Positions 55,573 through 64,000 of a stretch of 64,000 bases of DNA are shown here, piece by piece (the stretch's first letter is position 1; each line of letters opens with the position of its first letter). This DNA is from Psychrobacillus lasiicapitis (GTDB lineage Bacteria > Bacillota > Bacilli > Bacillales_A > Planococcaceae). The stretch lies in assembly GCF_006861795.1 (NCBI RefSeq), contig NZ_VDGH01000002.1, positions 372,001-436,000 on the forward strand, read 5' to 3'. Below the pieces are notes generated by a model, which was given only the letters and a program-made list of their open reading frames with translations, did no database searches and was not told where the DNA came from. The position numbers and the translations under genes were made by a program.

Positions 55573-56832
55573 ATGGAGACAGCCATTGCGTTTATAATAA
55601 TTTTTGGTAGTATTGTATTTTTTCATGAGCTAGGGCATTTTATTTTTGCGAAAAAAGCAGGAATAATGGTGCGTGAGTTTGCGATTGGAATGGGTCCGAA
55701 GATTTTTGCTATGACAAAAGGTGAAACACTTTATACGCTTCGTCTATTACCGATAGGTGGGTATGTTCGGATGGCAGGAGAAGATTTGGATTCTGTCGAA
55801 CTTCAACCCGGATATAGATTAGGGATTCGAGTAAATAATGACAATGAAATCGACCAAATCGTTCTAAATCAAAATAAACAATTTCCGGACATGCTTTTTT
55901 TAGAGGTAGAGAAGTCGGATTTGATGAAGGAAATGTTCATCGAAGGGTACGATGAAGAGGAACGATTAGTTAGATATAAAGTAGCTAGAAATGCTGTGAT
56001 CAATGAGAATGGGAAAGAAACGTTTATTGCTCCATATGATCGACAATTTGGATCCAAAACAGTAGGACAAAGATCAATGGCTATTTTTGCAGGTCCGCTC
56101 TTTAACTTTATATTGGCGTTTTTCATTTTTTTATTGCTCGGTTTGTTTCAAGGGGTTCCGACATACGAACCCGTTATCACTACAGTAGTAGCAGATAGCC
56201 CAGCAGCACAGGCAGGGATGAAAGACGGGGATCTAGTAACAGCAATTAACGGAAATCCTATTAGTACATGGGATGAGTTCTCAGAAGAAGTAAAGGTTAG
56301 TCCTAATGAAAATATGAACTTTACGATTGATCGAAATGGCAAAACATTAGAATTGTCTATGACTCCAAATGAAGTCGTGGTGGGCAAAGAAAAAGTTGGT
56401 CAAATTGGAGTTCAATATGTGAGCCCAGTTGAAAAAAATCCATTGAAAGCTATACCATATGGAGCGGAGCAAACATATGAAACGACCAAACGAATATTTA
56501 TTTTATTAGGCACATTAATTTCAGGTAACTTCTCAATCGATGATTTATCAGGTCCTGTTGGAATATATAAAGCAACAGAGGAAGTTGCGCAATATGGCGT
56601 GTTTAATTTAATGTACTGGGCAGCGCTACTAAGTATTAACTTAGGAATCATGAACTTATTGCCACTCCCTGCATTAGATGGTGGTCGATTATTATTTTTC
56701 CTCTTTGAAGCAATTCGAGGAAAACCAGTCGATAAACAAAAAGAAGGAATGGTTCACTTTGTGGGAATCATGCTTTTAATGGTATTAATGGTCGTCGTCA
56801 CGTGGAATGATATACAAAGGTTTTTCTTCTAA
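55573..56832 (+). CDS. rasP: RasP, site-2 intramembrane metalloprotease
   Basis: This protease cleaves anti-sigma factors and membrane-bound signal-peptide remnants. It has 419 residues. The zinc motif HELGH is at residues 18-22 in the first membrane helix, a PDZ domain is at about 195-275 (VADSPAAQAGMKDGDLVTAING), and the third zinc ligand motif is NLLPLPALDGGRLLFF in a C-terminal helix. GAAGGTGGG precedes the ATG. In B. subtilis proS follows; here polC follows directly. Confidence 0.97.
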   Translation: METAIAFIIIFGSIVFFHELGHFIFAKKAGIMVREFAIGMGPKIFAMTKGETLYTLRLLPIGGYVRMAGEDLDSVELQPGYRLGIRVNNDNEIDQIVLNQNKQFPDMLFLEVEKSDLMKEMFIEGYDEEERLVRYKVARNAVINENGKETFIAPYDRQFGSKTVGQRSMAIFAGPLFNFILAFFIFLLLGLFQGVPTYEPVITTVVADSPAAQAGMKDGDLVTAINGNPISTWDEFSEEVKVSPNENMNFTIDRNGKTLELSMTPNEVVVGKEKVGQIGVQYVSPVEKNPLKAIPYGAEQTYETTKRIFILLGTLISGNFSIDDLSGPVGIYKATEEVAQYGVFNLMYWAALLSINLGIMNLLPLPALDGGRLLFFLFEAIRGKPVDKQKEGMVHFVGIMLLMVLMVVVTWNDIQRFFF

Positions 56833-56915
56833 AGAAGAACTGGAAGAAGGGAAAGTTCTGATCCATGAACTTTCCTTTCTTTTTCTGTTATAGGTTAGTG
56901 AAGGAGGGAATCACT

Positions 56916-59900
56916 ATGCAAGATGGTAAAATGAGAATGCACTTATTGCTGCAACAGCTCGAATTAACAGAGGATTCTTTCGTCAAATATTTTGAACATG
57001 CATCCATTAATAGATTTACAGTGCATAAAAAAATAAGAAAGTGGCAATTCCAAATTCAATTACCAACTATTTTGCCAATTAATATATACACTATTTTACA
57101 AACTCGCTTGCAAGAAAAGTTTGCAGGCATAGCGAATGTTATTTTAACGATTTCGAGTGATCATACAGACGTGACCGATGAATTAGTAAAACAATATTGG
57201 ACAAGCGTACTAAAAGAATTAAGTGACATGTCACCGCCACTAAAAGATTGTCTAGAAAAGCAAGAGCCAGTGTGGAATGGCCAAATGATTCAACTAACAT
57301 GTGGGAATGATTTAGAGTTACGTACATTCAAAAAGAAATATATAGAGATGATCAGTTCTATTTACGAGAGTTTTGGGTTTCCGAAAGTAGGGATTGATTT
57401 TCGGGTAGTAGAAAACACGGAAGCGGTAGCTGAAGCACAGATGGCATTTTTGGAGCAGCGACGAATAGAAGAAGAGGCGCTCGGGAAAAAAGCATTGTTA
57501 GACTTGCAAAACCGAGAACAAAATCGTCAAGAAGCTGGAGACAACGTTGCAGATGGACCTTTCCAGCTAGGTGTTCCGCTGAAGAAAGAAGAACCAATTT
57601 TAGAAATACGAACGATTCAAGACGAAGAGAGAAGAGTAACGATCGAAGGTTTTGTATTTGACGTTGAAGTAAAAGAGTTGCGAAGTGGACGCTCGCTTCT
57701 AACAGCAAAAGTAACGGACTATACAGATTCGATTCTTGTAAAGATGTTCTCGCGTGATAAAGAAGATGCACAGATGATGTCTCGCCTTCAAAAAGGAATG
57801 TGGATAAAAGTAAGAGGATCTGTACAAAATGACACATTCGTTCGAGATCTAATTATAATGGCTCAAGATATGTCAGAGATAAATCCTGTAGTGCGACACG
57901 ATACGGCAACTGAAAAACGAGTAGAGTTACATATGCACTCCCCGATGAGTGCAATGGATGCAGTGTCCTCTGTTTCTTCTATCGTGTCCCAAGCAGCAAA
58001 ATGGGGACATAAGGCGATTGCTATTACCGACCATGCAAACGTTCAATCGTTTCCGGAAGCATATGCAGCCGGTAAAAAGAATGGCATCAAAATTTTATAT
58101 GGACTAGAAGCCAATCTAGTGCATGACGGTGTTCCGATTGCTTATGATGAACAACATACCCGACTCGAAGATGCCACGTATATTGTTTTTGACGTAGAGA
58201 CGACTGGTTTATCGGCAACATACGATAAAATAATCGAGCTTGCTGCAGTCAAAATGAAAAACGGAAATATCATTGATAAATTTGAACGCTTTGCAAATCC
58301 GCATCATGCTCTTTCCGCTACAACTATTGAGTTAACCGGAATAACGGATGAGATGGTTCAAAATGCGCCGGAGATTGAAGATGTTATTAAAGATTTTTAT
58401 GAATTCATTGGTGACGGAATTATTGTTGCTCATAACGCCTCATTTGATATGGGCTTTTTATATGAGGGCTATCGTCGTTGCGGCATTGATCATTTCACAC
58501 ATCCTGTTATTGATACGTTGGAGCTGGCAAGATTTTTACATCCGGAGCTTAAAACTCATCGACTCGGTTCTCTGGCGAAGAAATTTAACATTGAGTTAAC
58601 ACAAGCCCACCGAGCTATATTTGACTGTGAAGCAACGGGTTATTTACTCCTTCATTTATTGAAGGAAGCAGAAGAAAAAGATATCGAATATCATGATGAT
58701 TTCAACAAGCATATTGGACAAGGGGATTCCTATAAAAGAGCAAGACCGTCTCATTGTACGATTTTAGCAGTGAATGACGAAGGACTTAAAAACTTATTTA
58801 AATTAGTTTCGCTTTCGCATACGACGACATTTTATCGTGTACCAAGAATTAAACGATCCGTATTACAAAAGCATCGAGGAGGATTAATCATTGGCTCGGG
58901 CTGTGATAAAGGAGAAGTTTTTGAGGGGCTCATGCAAAAACCGTTGGAGCAAGTGGAGGAAATTGCAAAGTTCTATGACTACTTAGAAATACATCCAAAA
59001 GAAGTGTATAGTCACTTATTAGAACTTGAGCTCGTGCGTGATGAATGGAATTTGGAAGATATTATCCGTAAGATGATTAAACTAGGTAAAAAGCTAAACC
59101 TCCCAGTAGTAGCAACGGGTAATGTTCATTACTTGCATGAAAATGACGCGATTTTCAGAAAGATTTTAATAAACTCTCAAGGCGGGGCGAATCCATTGAA
59201 TCGTCATAAGCTGCCTAAAGTGCATTTTCGTACGACAAATGAAATGCTAGATGCATTTTCATTCCTTGGAGATGAATTGGCGAAAGAAATTGTCATTACG
59301 AACCCAAATAAGATTGCAGATTCGATTGAAGAGATTAAACCGATTAAAGATGATTTATATACTCCGAAAATTGAAGGAGCAGATGATGAGGTTAGATCAT
59401 TAACTTATTCCAAAGCTAAAGAGATTTATGGAGAAGAATTACCTGAGATCGTAGAGGCTCGTATAGAGAAGGAACTAACTTCGATTATTGGACATGGATT
59501 TGCGGTTATTTATTTAATTTCACATAAACTGGTGAAAAAATCACTTGATGATGGATACTTGGTTGGTTCTCGTGGATCGGTTGGATCTTCATTGGTCGCT
59601 ACATTGACTGAAATTACGGAAGTAAATCCGTTACCACCGCATTATGTTTGTCCGAAATGTCAGCATTCGGAGTTTTTCCAAGATGGTTCCGTCGGTTCTG
59701 GGTTTGACTTGCCGAATAAGTCTTGTGAAAAATGTGATACACCGTATGTTAAAGATGGTCAGGATATTCCGTTCGAAACATTCCTTGGATTTAAAGGAGA
59801 TAAAGTTCCAGATATCGATTTGAATTTCAGCGGTGAGTATCAACCAGTAGCTCATAACTACACGAAAGAGCTTTTCGGAGAAGATTATGTCTTCCGGGCA

Positions 59901-61229
59901 GGTACAATCGGAACAGTTGCGGAAAAAACGGCTTACGGATATGTTCGAGGGTATATGAATGACAATAATTTAACGATGCGAGGAGCAGAAATCGATCGGT
60001 TAGTGCAAGGCTGTACTGGAGTGAAGCGAACGACTGGTCAGCATCCAGGGGGAATTATTGTAGTTCCCGATTATATGGATATTTTTGATTTCTCACCAAT
60101 TCAATTCCCAGCAGATGCGCAAGATTCTGAATGGAAAACAACCCATTTCGACTTCCACTCTATCCATGATAATTTATTGAAGCTCGATATTCTAGGGCAC
60201 GATGATCCAACGGTTATTCGGATGCTTCAAGATTTATCTGGAATTGATCCGAAAACGATTCCTACGGATGATCCAGAAGTGATGAAAATATTTAGCGGAA
60301 CTGAATCATTAGGTGTAACTGAAGAGCAAATAGATTGTAAAACTGGCACACTAGGTATTCCGGAGTTCGGTACACGATTCGTTCGGCAAATGTTAGAAGA
60401 GACGAAACCATCGACGTTCTCAGAACTTGTCCAAATATCGGGCCTTTCTCATGGAACCGATGTATGGCTTGGAAATGCACAGGAACTTATCCAAGATGGA
60501 ACATGTCAATTATCCGATGTAATTGGTTGTCGGGATGACATTATGGTTTATTTGATCTATCAAGGTCTGGAACCTTCGTTAGCATTTAAAATAATGGAAT
60601 CGGTTCGAAAAGGGAAAGGGTTAACACCAGAGTTCGAATCGGAAATGAAAGCAAAAGGTGTAGCTAATTGGTATATTGAATCCTGTAAAAAGATCAAGTA
60701 TATGTTCCCGAAAGCCCATGCCGCTGCTTATGTATTAATGGCAGTTCGTATCGCATATTTTAAAGTACATTTTCCGATACTATATTATGCAGCGTACTTT
60801 ACGGTTCGAGCTTCTGATTTCGACTTAATCTCCATGGTGAATGGATCGCAAACAATGCGAGCAAAATTAGATGAAATCAACGCTAAAGGACTCGATGCCG
60901 CTCCAAAAGAAAAAAGTTTACTTACTGTACTTGAAATTGCACTGGAAATGTCGGAGCGCGGCATTAAAATGCAAAAAGTAGATTTATACAAATCTAAAGC
61001 AGCAGAGTTTACAATTGAAGGAAACACGCTTATTCCACCTTTTAATGCGATTCCTGGTCTTGGAACAAACGTTGCGATCCAAATCACCAAAGCAAGACTA
61101 GATGGTGAATTTTTGTCGAAAGAGGACTTGCAGCAAAGAGGGCGAGTTTCTAAAACGATTATTGAATATATGGATTTAATGGGCTGTTTAGAAGGTCTTC
61201 CAGAAGCTAATCAGTTATCGTTGTTTTGA
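56916..61229 (+). CDS. polC: DNA polymerase III PolC-type alpha subunit
   Basis: This Gram-positive replicative polymerase has built-in proofreading. It has 1437 residues from the ATG at 56916 (GAAGGAGGG upstream); the 17 codons ahead in frame are ignored. Order: N-terminal domain; OB fold (about 225-330); PHP domain ([14 protein letters not shown]) split by the DEDD exonuclease (FDVETTG about 425); a zinc motif CPKCQH...CEKC (about 911-940); the catalytic PDIDLNF (about 965); and a helix-hairpin region near the end ([11 protein letters not shown]). All signatures are intact. Confidence 0.99.
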   Translation: MQDGKMRMHLLLQQLELTEDSFVKYFEHASINRFTVHKKIRKWQFQIQLPTILPINIYTILQTRLQEKFAGIANVILTISSDHTDVTDELVKQYWTSVLKELSDMSPPLKDCLEKQEPVWNGQMIQLTCGNDLELRTFKKKYIEMISSIYESFGFPKVGIDFRVVENTEAVAEAQMAFLEQRRIEEEALGKKALLDLQNREQNRQEAGDNVADGPFQLGVPLKKEEPILEIRTIQDEERRVTIEGFVFDVEVKELRSGRSLLTAKVTDYTDSILVKMFSRDKEDAQMMSRLQKGMWIKVRGSVQNDTFVRDLIIMAQDMSEINPVVRHDTATEKRVELHMHSPMSAMDAVSSVSSIVSQAAKWGHKAIAITDHANVQSFPEAYAAGKKNGIKILYGLEANLVHDGVPIAYDEQHTRLEDATYIVFDVETTGLSATYDKIIELAAVKMKNGNIIDKFERFANPHHALSATTIELTGITDEMVQNAPEIEDVIKDFYEFIGDGIIVAHNASFDMGFLYEGYRRCGIDHFTHPVIDTLELARFLHPELKTHRLGSLAKKFNIELTQAHRAIFDCEATGYLLLHLLKEAEEKDIEYHDDFNKHIGQGDSYKRARPSHCTILAVNDEGLKNLFKLVSLSHTTTFYRVPRIKRSVLQKHRGGLIIGSGCDKGEVFEGLMQKPLEQVEEIAKFYDYLEIHPKEVYSHLLELELVRDEWNLEDIIRKMIKLGKKLNLPVVATGNVHYLHENDAIFRKILINSQGGANPLNRHKLPKVHFRTTNEMLDAFSFLGDELAKEIVITNPNKIADSIEEIKPIKDDLYTPKIEGADDEVRSLTYSKAKEIYGEELPEIVEARIEKELTSIIGHGFAVIYLISHKLVKKSLDDGYLVGSRGSVGSSLVATLTEITEVNPLPPHYVCPKCQHSEFFQDGSVGSGFDLPNKSCEKCDTPYVKDGQDIPFETFLGFKGDKVPDIDLNFSGEYQPVAHNYTKELFGEDYVFRAGTIGTVAEKTAYGYVRGYMNDNNLTMRGAEIDRLVQGCTGVKRTTGQHPGGIIVVPDYMDIFDFSPIQFPADAQDSEWKTTHFDFHSIHDNLLKLDILGHDDPTVIRMLQDLSGIDPKTIPTDDPEVMKIFSGTESLGVTEEQIDCKTGTLGIPEFGTRFVRQMLEETKPSTFSELVQISGLSHGTDVWLGNAQELIQDGTCQLSDVIGCRDDIMVYLIYQGLEPSLAFKIMESVRKGKGLTPEFESEMKAKGVANWYIESCKKIKYMFPKAHAAAYVLMAVRIAYFKVHFPILYYAAYFTVRASDFDLISMVNGSQTMRAKLDEINAKGLDAAPKEKSLLTVLEIALEMSERGIKMQKVDLYKSKAAEFTIEGNTLIPPFNAIPGLGTNVAIQITKARLDGEFLSKEDLQQRGRVSKTIIEYMDLMGCLEGLPEANQLSLF

Positions 61230-61237
61230 GTCAATAA

Positions 61238-61428
61238 CATAAGCTTAGCTACTCCTGCGCAAAGGTCGTCACAAACCAAATCGCTTGTGGTGGCTTAGGA
61301 GCTGCCTCCTGGGCCCGCACGATGCGGGTCATGTCTGCTTTGCCACAGGATGTGGCGCACTTTGCAGACCTACCACATCTCCATTTGCCCGTCGGAGCAG
61401 ACGTAGGTGCTTGCGCATTTCTTCACAA
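61238..61428. repeat. Dispersed palindromic repeat after polC, full-length copy
   Basis: This GC-rich non-coding block in the 326-base polC-rimP gap has stems CCCGCA/TGCGGG (around 61314-61328) and GTCTGC/GCAGAC (about 61333-61369) enclosing GCCAC/GTGGC. Its right end (from TTTGCCCGTCGGAGCAGAC) recurs at 2395-2432 ahead of rimM. A 68-codon frame across it has no ribosome site and is not a gene. Confidence 0.75.
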
Positions 61429-61429
61429 T

Positions 61430-61458
61430 TTGCATGAAAGCAGGATGTATGGTAATAT
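61430..61458 (+). promoter_or_regulatory. Sigma-A promoter for the rimP-nusA operon
   Basis: TTGCAT (61430-61435), a 17-base spacer and TAATAT (61453-61458) give a start near 61465, immediately after the repeat block and about 90 bases ahead of rimP. Confidence 0.7.
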
Positions 61459-61489
61459 AAAACTACCAATGTTTCATAGTTCTGTGACG

Positions 61490-61520
61490 AAAGAGTGGGA
61501 TTTCCCGCTCTTTTCTGTTG
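61490..61520 (+). terminator. Leader terminator (attenuator) ahead of rimP-nusA
   Basis: AAAGAGTGGG pairs with CCCGCTCTTT (61490-61513, one mismatch) around ATTT, and is followed by the interrupted tract TCTGTTGTTAT. It lies between the rimP promoter and the rimP ribosome site, so full-length transcripts must read through it. Confidence 0.7.
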
Positions 61521-61555
61521 TTATATAGAAAATCATTGTGGTGTAGGAGGCTTAT

Positions 61556-62035
61556 ATGAGTAATATTACCAGTGAAATTGAGAACCTTGTAACGCCTATT
61601 TTACAAGAGTTGAACCTAGAGCTTATTGACATTGAATATGTAAAAGAAGGTCGCGATTGGTTTTTACGAATCTATATAGATACACCGACTGGTGGTATAG
61701 ATATTGAACAATGTGCTCAAGTTAGTGAAAAACTAAGTGAAACATTAGATGTTGTCGACCCGATTAAGGAAAACTATTTCTTAGAAGTTTCTTCACCAGG
61801 AGCAGAGAGACCGCTTAAAAAAGACGCTGATTTTATCGCGGCAGTCGGAAAATATGTTTTCATTAAAACGTATGAACCTATAAATGGTGCAAAGGAATTT
61901 GAAGGGACATTACTTTCCTTTTCAGTAGAAGAAGGCGCATTAATAGAGGTTCGTGTGAAAACTAGAAGAGTAAAAATTCAAATTGATAAAGAGAAAATTG
62001 CGCTTGCTCGTTTAGCAATCGATTTCTCTGCATAA
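61556..62035 (+). CDS. rimP: RimP, ribosome maturation factor
   Basis: This 159-residue protein is needed for early 30S assembly. The N-terminal domain shows [19 protein letters not shown] and [16 protein letters not shown], and a C-terminal SH3-like domain follows. TAGGAGG lies 7 bases ahead of the ATG. It is the first gene of the rimP-nusA-rnpM-ylxQ-infB operon. Confidence 0.97.
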   Translation: MSNITSEIENLVTPILQELNLELIDIEYVKEGRDWFLRIYIDTPTGGIDIEQCAQVSEKLSETLDVVDPIKENYFLEVSSPGAERPLKKDADFIAAVGKYVFIKTYEPINGAKEFEGTLLSFSVEEGALIEVRVKTRRVKIQIDKEKIALARLAIDFSA

Positions 62036-62057
62036 TGTATATTGAGGAGTGATAGCT

Positions 62058-63188
62058 ATGAGTAGTGATCTATTAGATGCGTTAACAGCGCTCGAAAAAC
62101 AAAAAGGAATTGCAAGAGATGTGCTGATTGAAGCAATCGAAGCAGCATTAGTAACTGCGTATAAACGAAACTTTAACCAAGCGCAAAATGTGCGTGTAGA
62201 TATTAATTTGGCAGTGGGAACGATGCTTGTTTATTCTCGTAAAGATGTAGTGGAAGAAGTAACAGATGATCGCTTACAAATTTCACTAGAGGACGCAAGA
62301 GCGATCAATCCACATTATACTATTGGGGATGTCGTGGAAGAAGAAGTGACTCCTCGTAATTTTGGTCGTATTGCCGCTCAAACTGCGAAACAAGTTGTAA
62401 CACAACGTGTACGCGAAGCGGAACGAGGGCTTATTTACGAAGAATATGTAGATCGTGAAGACGATATTGTCAATGGGATCGTTGAGCGTTTAGATGCACG
62501 TAATATTTACGTTGGTTTAGGTAAAGTAGAAGCAGTGCTTCCTGCAAATGAACAAATTCAAACGGAAACGTATCGTCCACATGATCGTATTAAAGTGTAT
62601 ATTACGAAAGTGGAACGAACTTCTAGAGGACCTCAAGTGTTTGTTTCAAGAACACACCCGGGCTTCCTTCGCCGCTTGTTTGAAATGGAAGTTCCAGAAA
62701 TCTTCGAAGGTATCGTTGAGATCAAATCGATTGCACGTGAAGCAGGAGATCGCTCTAAAATATCCGTTTATGCGCATAACGAAGAAATCGATCCAGTAGG
62801 TTCTTGTGTTGGGGCAAAAGGTGCTCGAGTACAAACGATTGTAAATGAGTTAAGTGGAGAAAAAATCGACATTGTAGAATGGTCAGAAGATCCAGTAGTT
62901 TTCGTTGCTAATGCACTTAGTCCTTCCAAAGTATTGGATGTACAAGTGAACGAAGAAGAGAAATCTACTACAGTCGTTGTTCCAGATTATCAACTTTCTC
63001 TTGCAATTGGAAAAAGAGGCCAAAATGCTAGACTTGCAGCCAAATTAACAGGCTGGAAAATTGATATTAAAAGCGAAACAGATGCAAGAGAATTAGGGAT
63101 TTATCCGAATGAAAACTCTCCCGAAGTTGTTTTAGAAAGCTTCGATGATGAGATGGATGACTTCGATTTTTATAAAGACGAAGAGTAA
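62058..63188 (+). CDS. nusA: NusA, transcription elongation/termination factor
   Basis: This RNA polymerase-binding factor stimulates pausing and intrinsic termination. It has 376 residues from the ATG at 62058 (GAGGAG upstream; the GTG at 62049 is rejected). Order: N-terminal polymerase-binding domain (1-125), S1 domain (about 135-200), then two KH domains with VGAKGARVQTIV and IGKRGQNARLAAK. The acidic repeats of Proteobacteria are absent, as is normal for Firmicutes. Confidence 0.99.
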   Translation: MSSDLLDALTALEKQKGIARDVLIEAIEAALVTAYKRNFNQAQNVRVDINLAVGTMLVYSRKDVVEEVTDDRLQISLEDARAINPHYTIGDVVEEEVTPRNFGRIAAQTAKQVVTQRVREAERGLIYEEYVDREDDIVNGIVERLDARNIYVGLGKVEAVLPANEQIQTETYRPHDRIKVYITKVERTSRGPQVFVSRTHPGFLRRLFEMEVPEIFEGIVEIKSIAREAGDRSKISVYAHNEEIDPVGSCVGAKGARVQTIVNELSGEKIDIVEWSEDPVVFVANALSPSKVLDVQVNEEEKSTTVVVPDYQLSLAIGKRGQNARLAAKLTGWKIDIKSETDARELGIYPNENSPEVVLESFDDEMDDFDFYKDEE

Positions 63189-63213
63189 GAATAAGCAAGG
63201 ATGGTGAGCTTGT

Positions 63214-63492
63214 ATGGCGATTCAAAAGAAAATACCATTACGTAAATGTGTTGCTACTGGTGAAATGTTCCCGAAAAAGGAAATGATTCGCATCGTTCGT
63301 TCAAAAGAAGGCGAAGTTACGGTCGATTTGACTGGAAAAAAATCAGGTCGTGGCGCATACGTATCTAAAACGATCGAAGCGGTAAACCAAGCGAAAAAGA
63401 AAAATTCGCTAGCCAATCATTTAGAAGCTACAATTCCAAATGAAATATATGATGAATTGATCGTGATCATTGAAAGAGAAAAACTAAAATGA
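63214..63492 (+). CDS. rnpM: YlxR (RnpM), RNase P modulator / RNA-binding protein
   Basis: This 92-residue YlxR-family protein shows RKCVATGEMFPKKEMIRIVR and GKKSGRGAYVSK, the conserved cleft residues. In B. subtilis it was renamed RnpM because it binds and modulates RNase P RNA. It lies between nusA and ylxQ as usual and overlaps ylxQ by 4 bases. Confidence 0.95.
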   Translation: MAIQKKIPLRKCVATGEMFPKKEMIRIVRSKEGEVTVDLTGKKSGRGAYVSKTIEAVNQAKKKNSLANHLEATIPNEIYDELIVIIEREKLK

Positions 63493-63809
63493 CGATAGAG
63501 CAGCAGATTACCCAACTACTTGGACTTGCAACTCGCGCAAGAAAAACGATATCTGGTGAAGAGTTAGTCGTCAAAGAAATTAGAAGCAAAAAAGCTAAAC
63601 TTGTCATTTTAGCATCTGATGCTTCTGGCAATACAGCGAAAAAATTGAATGATAAATGTGCATCTTTTAACGTTGAGCTGCATGTCTTTGGAGACCGGCA
63701 CGATCTCGGACATGCGACGGGAAAAGAGGCCAGGGTGGCAATAGCCATTATGGATGACGGTTTCGCTAAAAAACTGTCCGGCCTTCTCAACGAATATAAC
63801 CGGGGGTGA
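63489..63809 (+). CDS. ylxQ: YlxQ, L7Ae-family K-turn RNA-binding protein
   Basis: This 106-residue member of the L7Ae/L30e family shows LLGLATRARKTISGEELV, LVILASDASGNTAKKL and a C-terminal GKEARVAIAIMDDGFAKKL. Bacterial relatives bind kink-turns, but the precise target is unknown. It overlaps the end of rnpM and is followed by infB after 4 bases. Confidence 0.93.
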   Translation: MTIEQQITQLLGLATRARKTISGEELVVKEIRSKKAKLVILASDASGNTAKKLNDKCASFNVELHVFGDRHDLGHATGKEARVAIAIMDDGFAKKLSGLLNEYNRG

Positions 63810-63813
63810 GCGA

Positions 63814-64000
63814 ATGACTAAAATCAGAGTTCATGAATACGCGAAACAAATAGATAAATCGAGTAAAGAAGTTATAGAGCAACTAGGAAAGCTTAATATT
63901 CAAGTGAAGAATCATATGGCTATGCTTGAAGGAGATGCTGTCCAAAAACTAGACGGTATTTATAAAAAGTCTACAGCTAAACCTAGCAAACCAGCTCAAA
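63814..64000 (+). CDS. infB: Translation initiation factor IF-2, N-terminal fragment (cut by window end)
   Basis: Only the first 62 codons are present. They start at an ATG after GGGGGTGAG, with the IF-2 N-terminal domain MTKIRVHEYAKQIDKSSKEV and a Lys/Ala/Pro-rich linker beginning. The GTPase domain lies beyond the window. Position after ylxQ is diagnostic. Confidence 0.95.
   Translation, partial: MTKIRVHEYAKQIDKSSKEVIEQLGKLNIQVKNHMAMLEGDAVQKLDGIYKKSTAKPSKPAQ

Noticed and set aside
56865-56915. 17-codon N-terminal extension of PolC
   Set aside because: The strong GAAGGAGGG and the family start at [17 protein letters not shown] place the start at 56916.
61322-61528. 68-codon forward frame between polC and rimP
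   Set aside because: It starts inside the dispersed repeat, runs through a promoter and a terminator hairpin, and has no ribosome site.

Overview
The window is a stretch of low-GC Gram-positive (Firmicutes, Bacillales) chromosome. Gene order follows the Bacillus subtilis ylxM-ffh to infB segment almost gene for gene, and every recognisable gene lies on the + strand. The intergenic repeat families, lepB between rplS and rbgA, and the overall protein similarity suggest a Planococcaceae-type organism (Psychrobacillus, Lysinibacillus or Sporosarcina-like). That genus-level guess is inference. No tRNA, rRNA, CRISPR array, prophage or transposase gene was seen.

Layout. 1-4.2 kb: protein targeting and ribosome/tRNA maturation (ylxM, ffh, rpsP, khpA, rimM, trmD, rplS). 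4.3-12.6 kb: lepB, rbgA, rnhB, the flagellar-like pair ylqG/ylqH, sucCD and dprA. 12.7-19.9 kb: topA, trmFO, xerC, hslVU and codY. After an unusual repeat-rich 1-kb gap comes the large fla/che operon (20.9-47.0 kb): rod and basal body genes (flgB, flgC, fliE, fliF), switch and ATPase (fliG, fliH, fliI, fliJ), hook assembly (ylxF, fliK, flgD, flgE), motor and switch (swrD, fliL, fliM, fliY, cheY), export gate (fliO, fliP, fliQ, fliR, flhB, flhA), placement (flhF, flhG) and chemotaxis (cheB, cheA, cheW, cheC, cheD). sigD and swrB follow, but a strong terminator and an extended -10 promoter appear to separate sigD from the operon. 49.4-56.8 kb: rpsB, tsf, pyrH, frr, uppS, cdsA, dxr and rasP. 56.9-64.0 kb: polC, then rimP, nusA, rnpM, ylxQ and the start of infB.

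The coding content is conventional, and I found no new multi-gene system. The interest lies in RNA-level control and repeats: (i) flhF is broken by a one-base frameshift; (ii) two copies of a composite terminal-inverted-repeat element lie in opposite orientation about 42 kb apart, flanking the fla/che region; (iii) an exactly 21-bp-phased TTGCGC array sits between two opposite-strand GCAAC arrays ahead of flgB; (iv) the Shine-Dalgarno of swrD is separated from its start by a hairpin that would restore normal spacing when folded; (v) structured leaders precede rpsB, rplS and rimP-nusA; (vi) sigD looks transcriptionally uncoupled; (vii) ylqD and proS are missing from their usual places.
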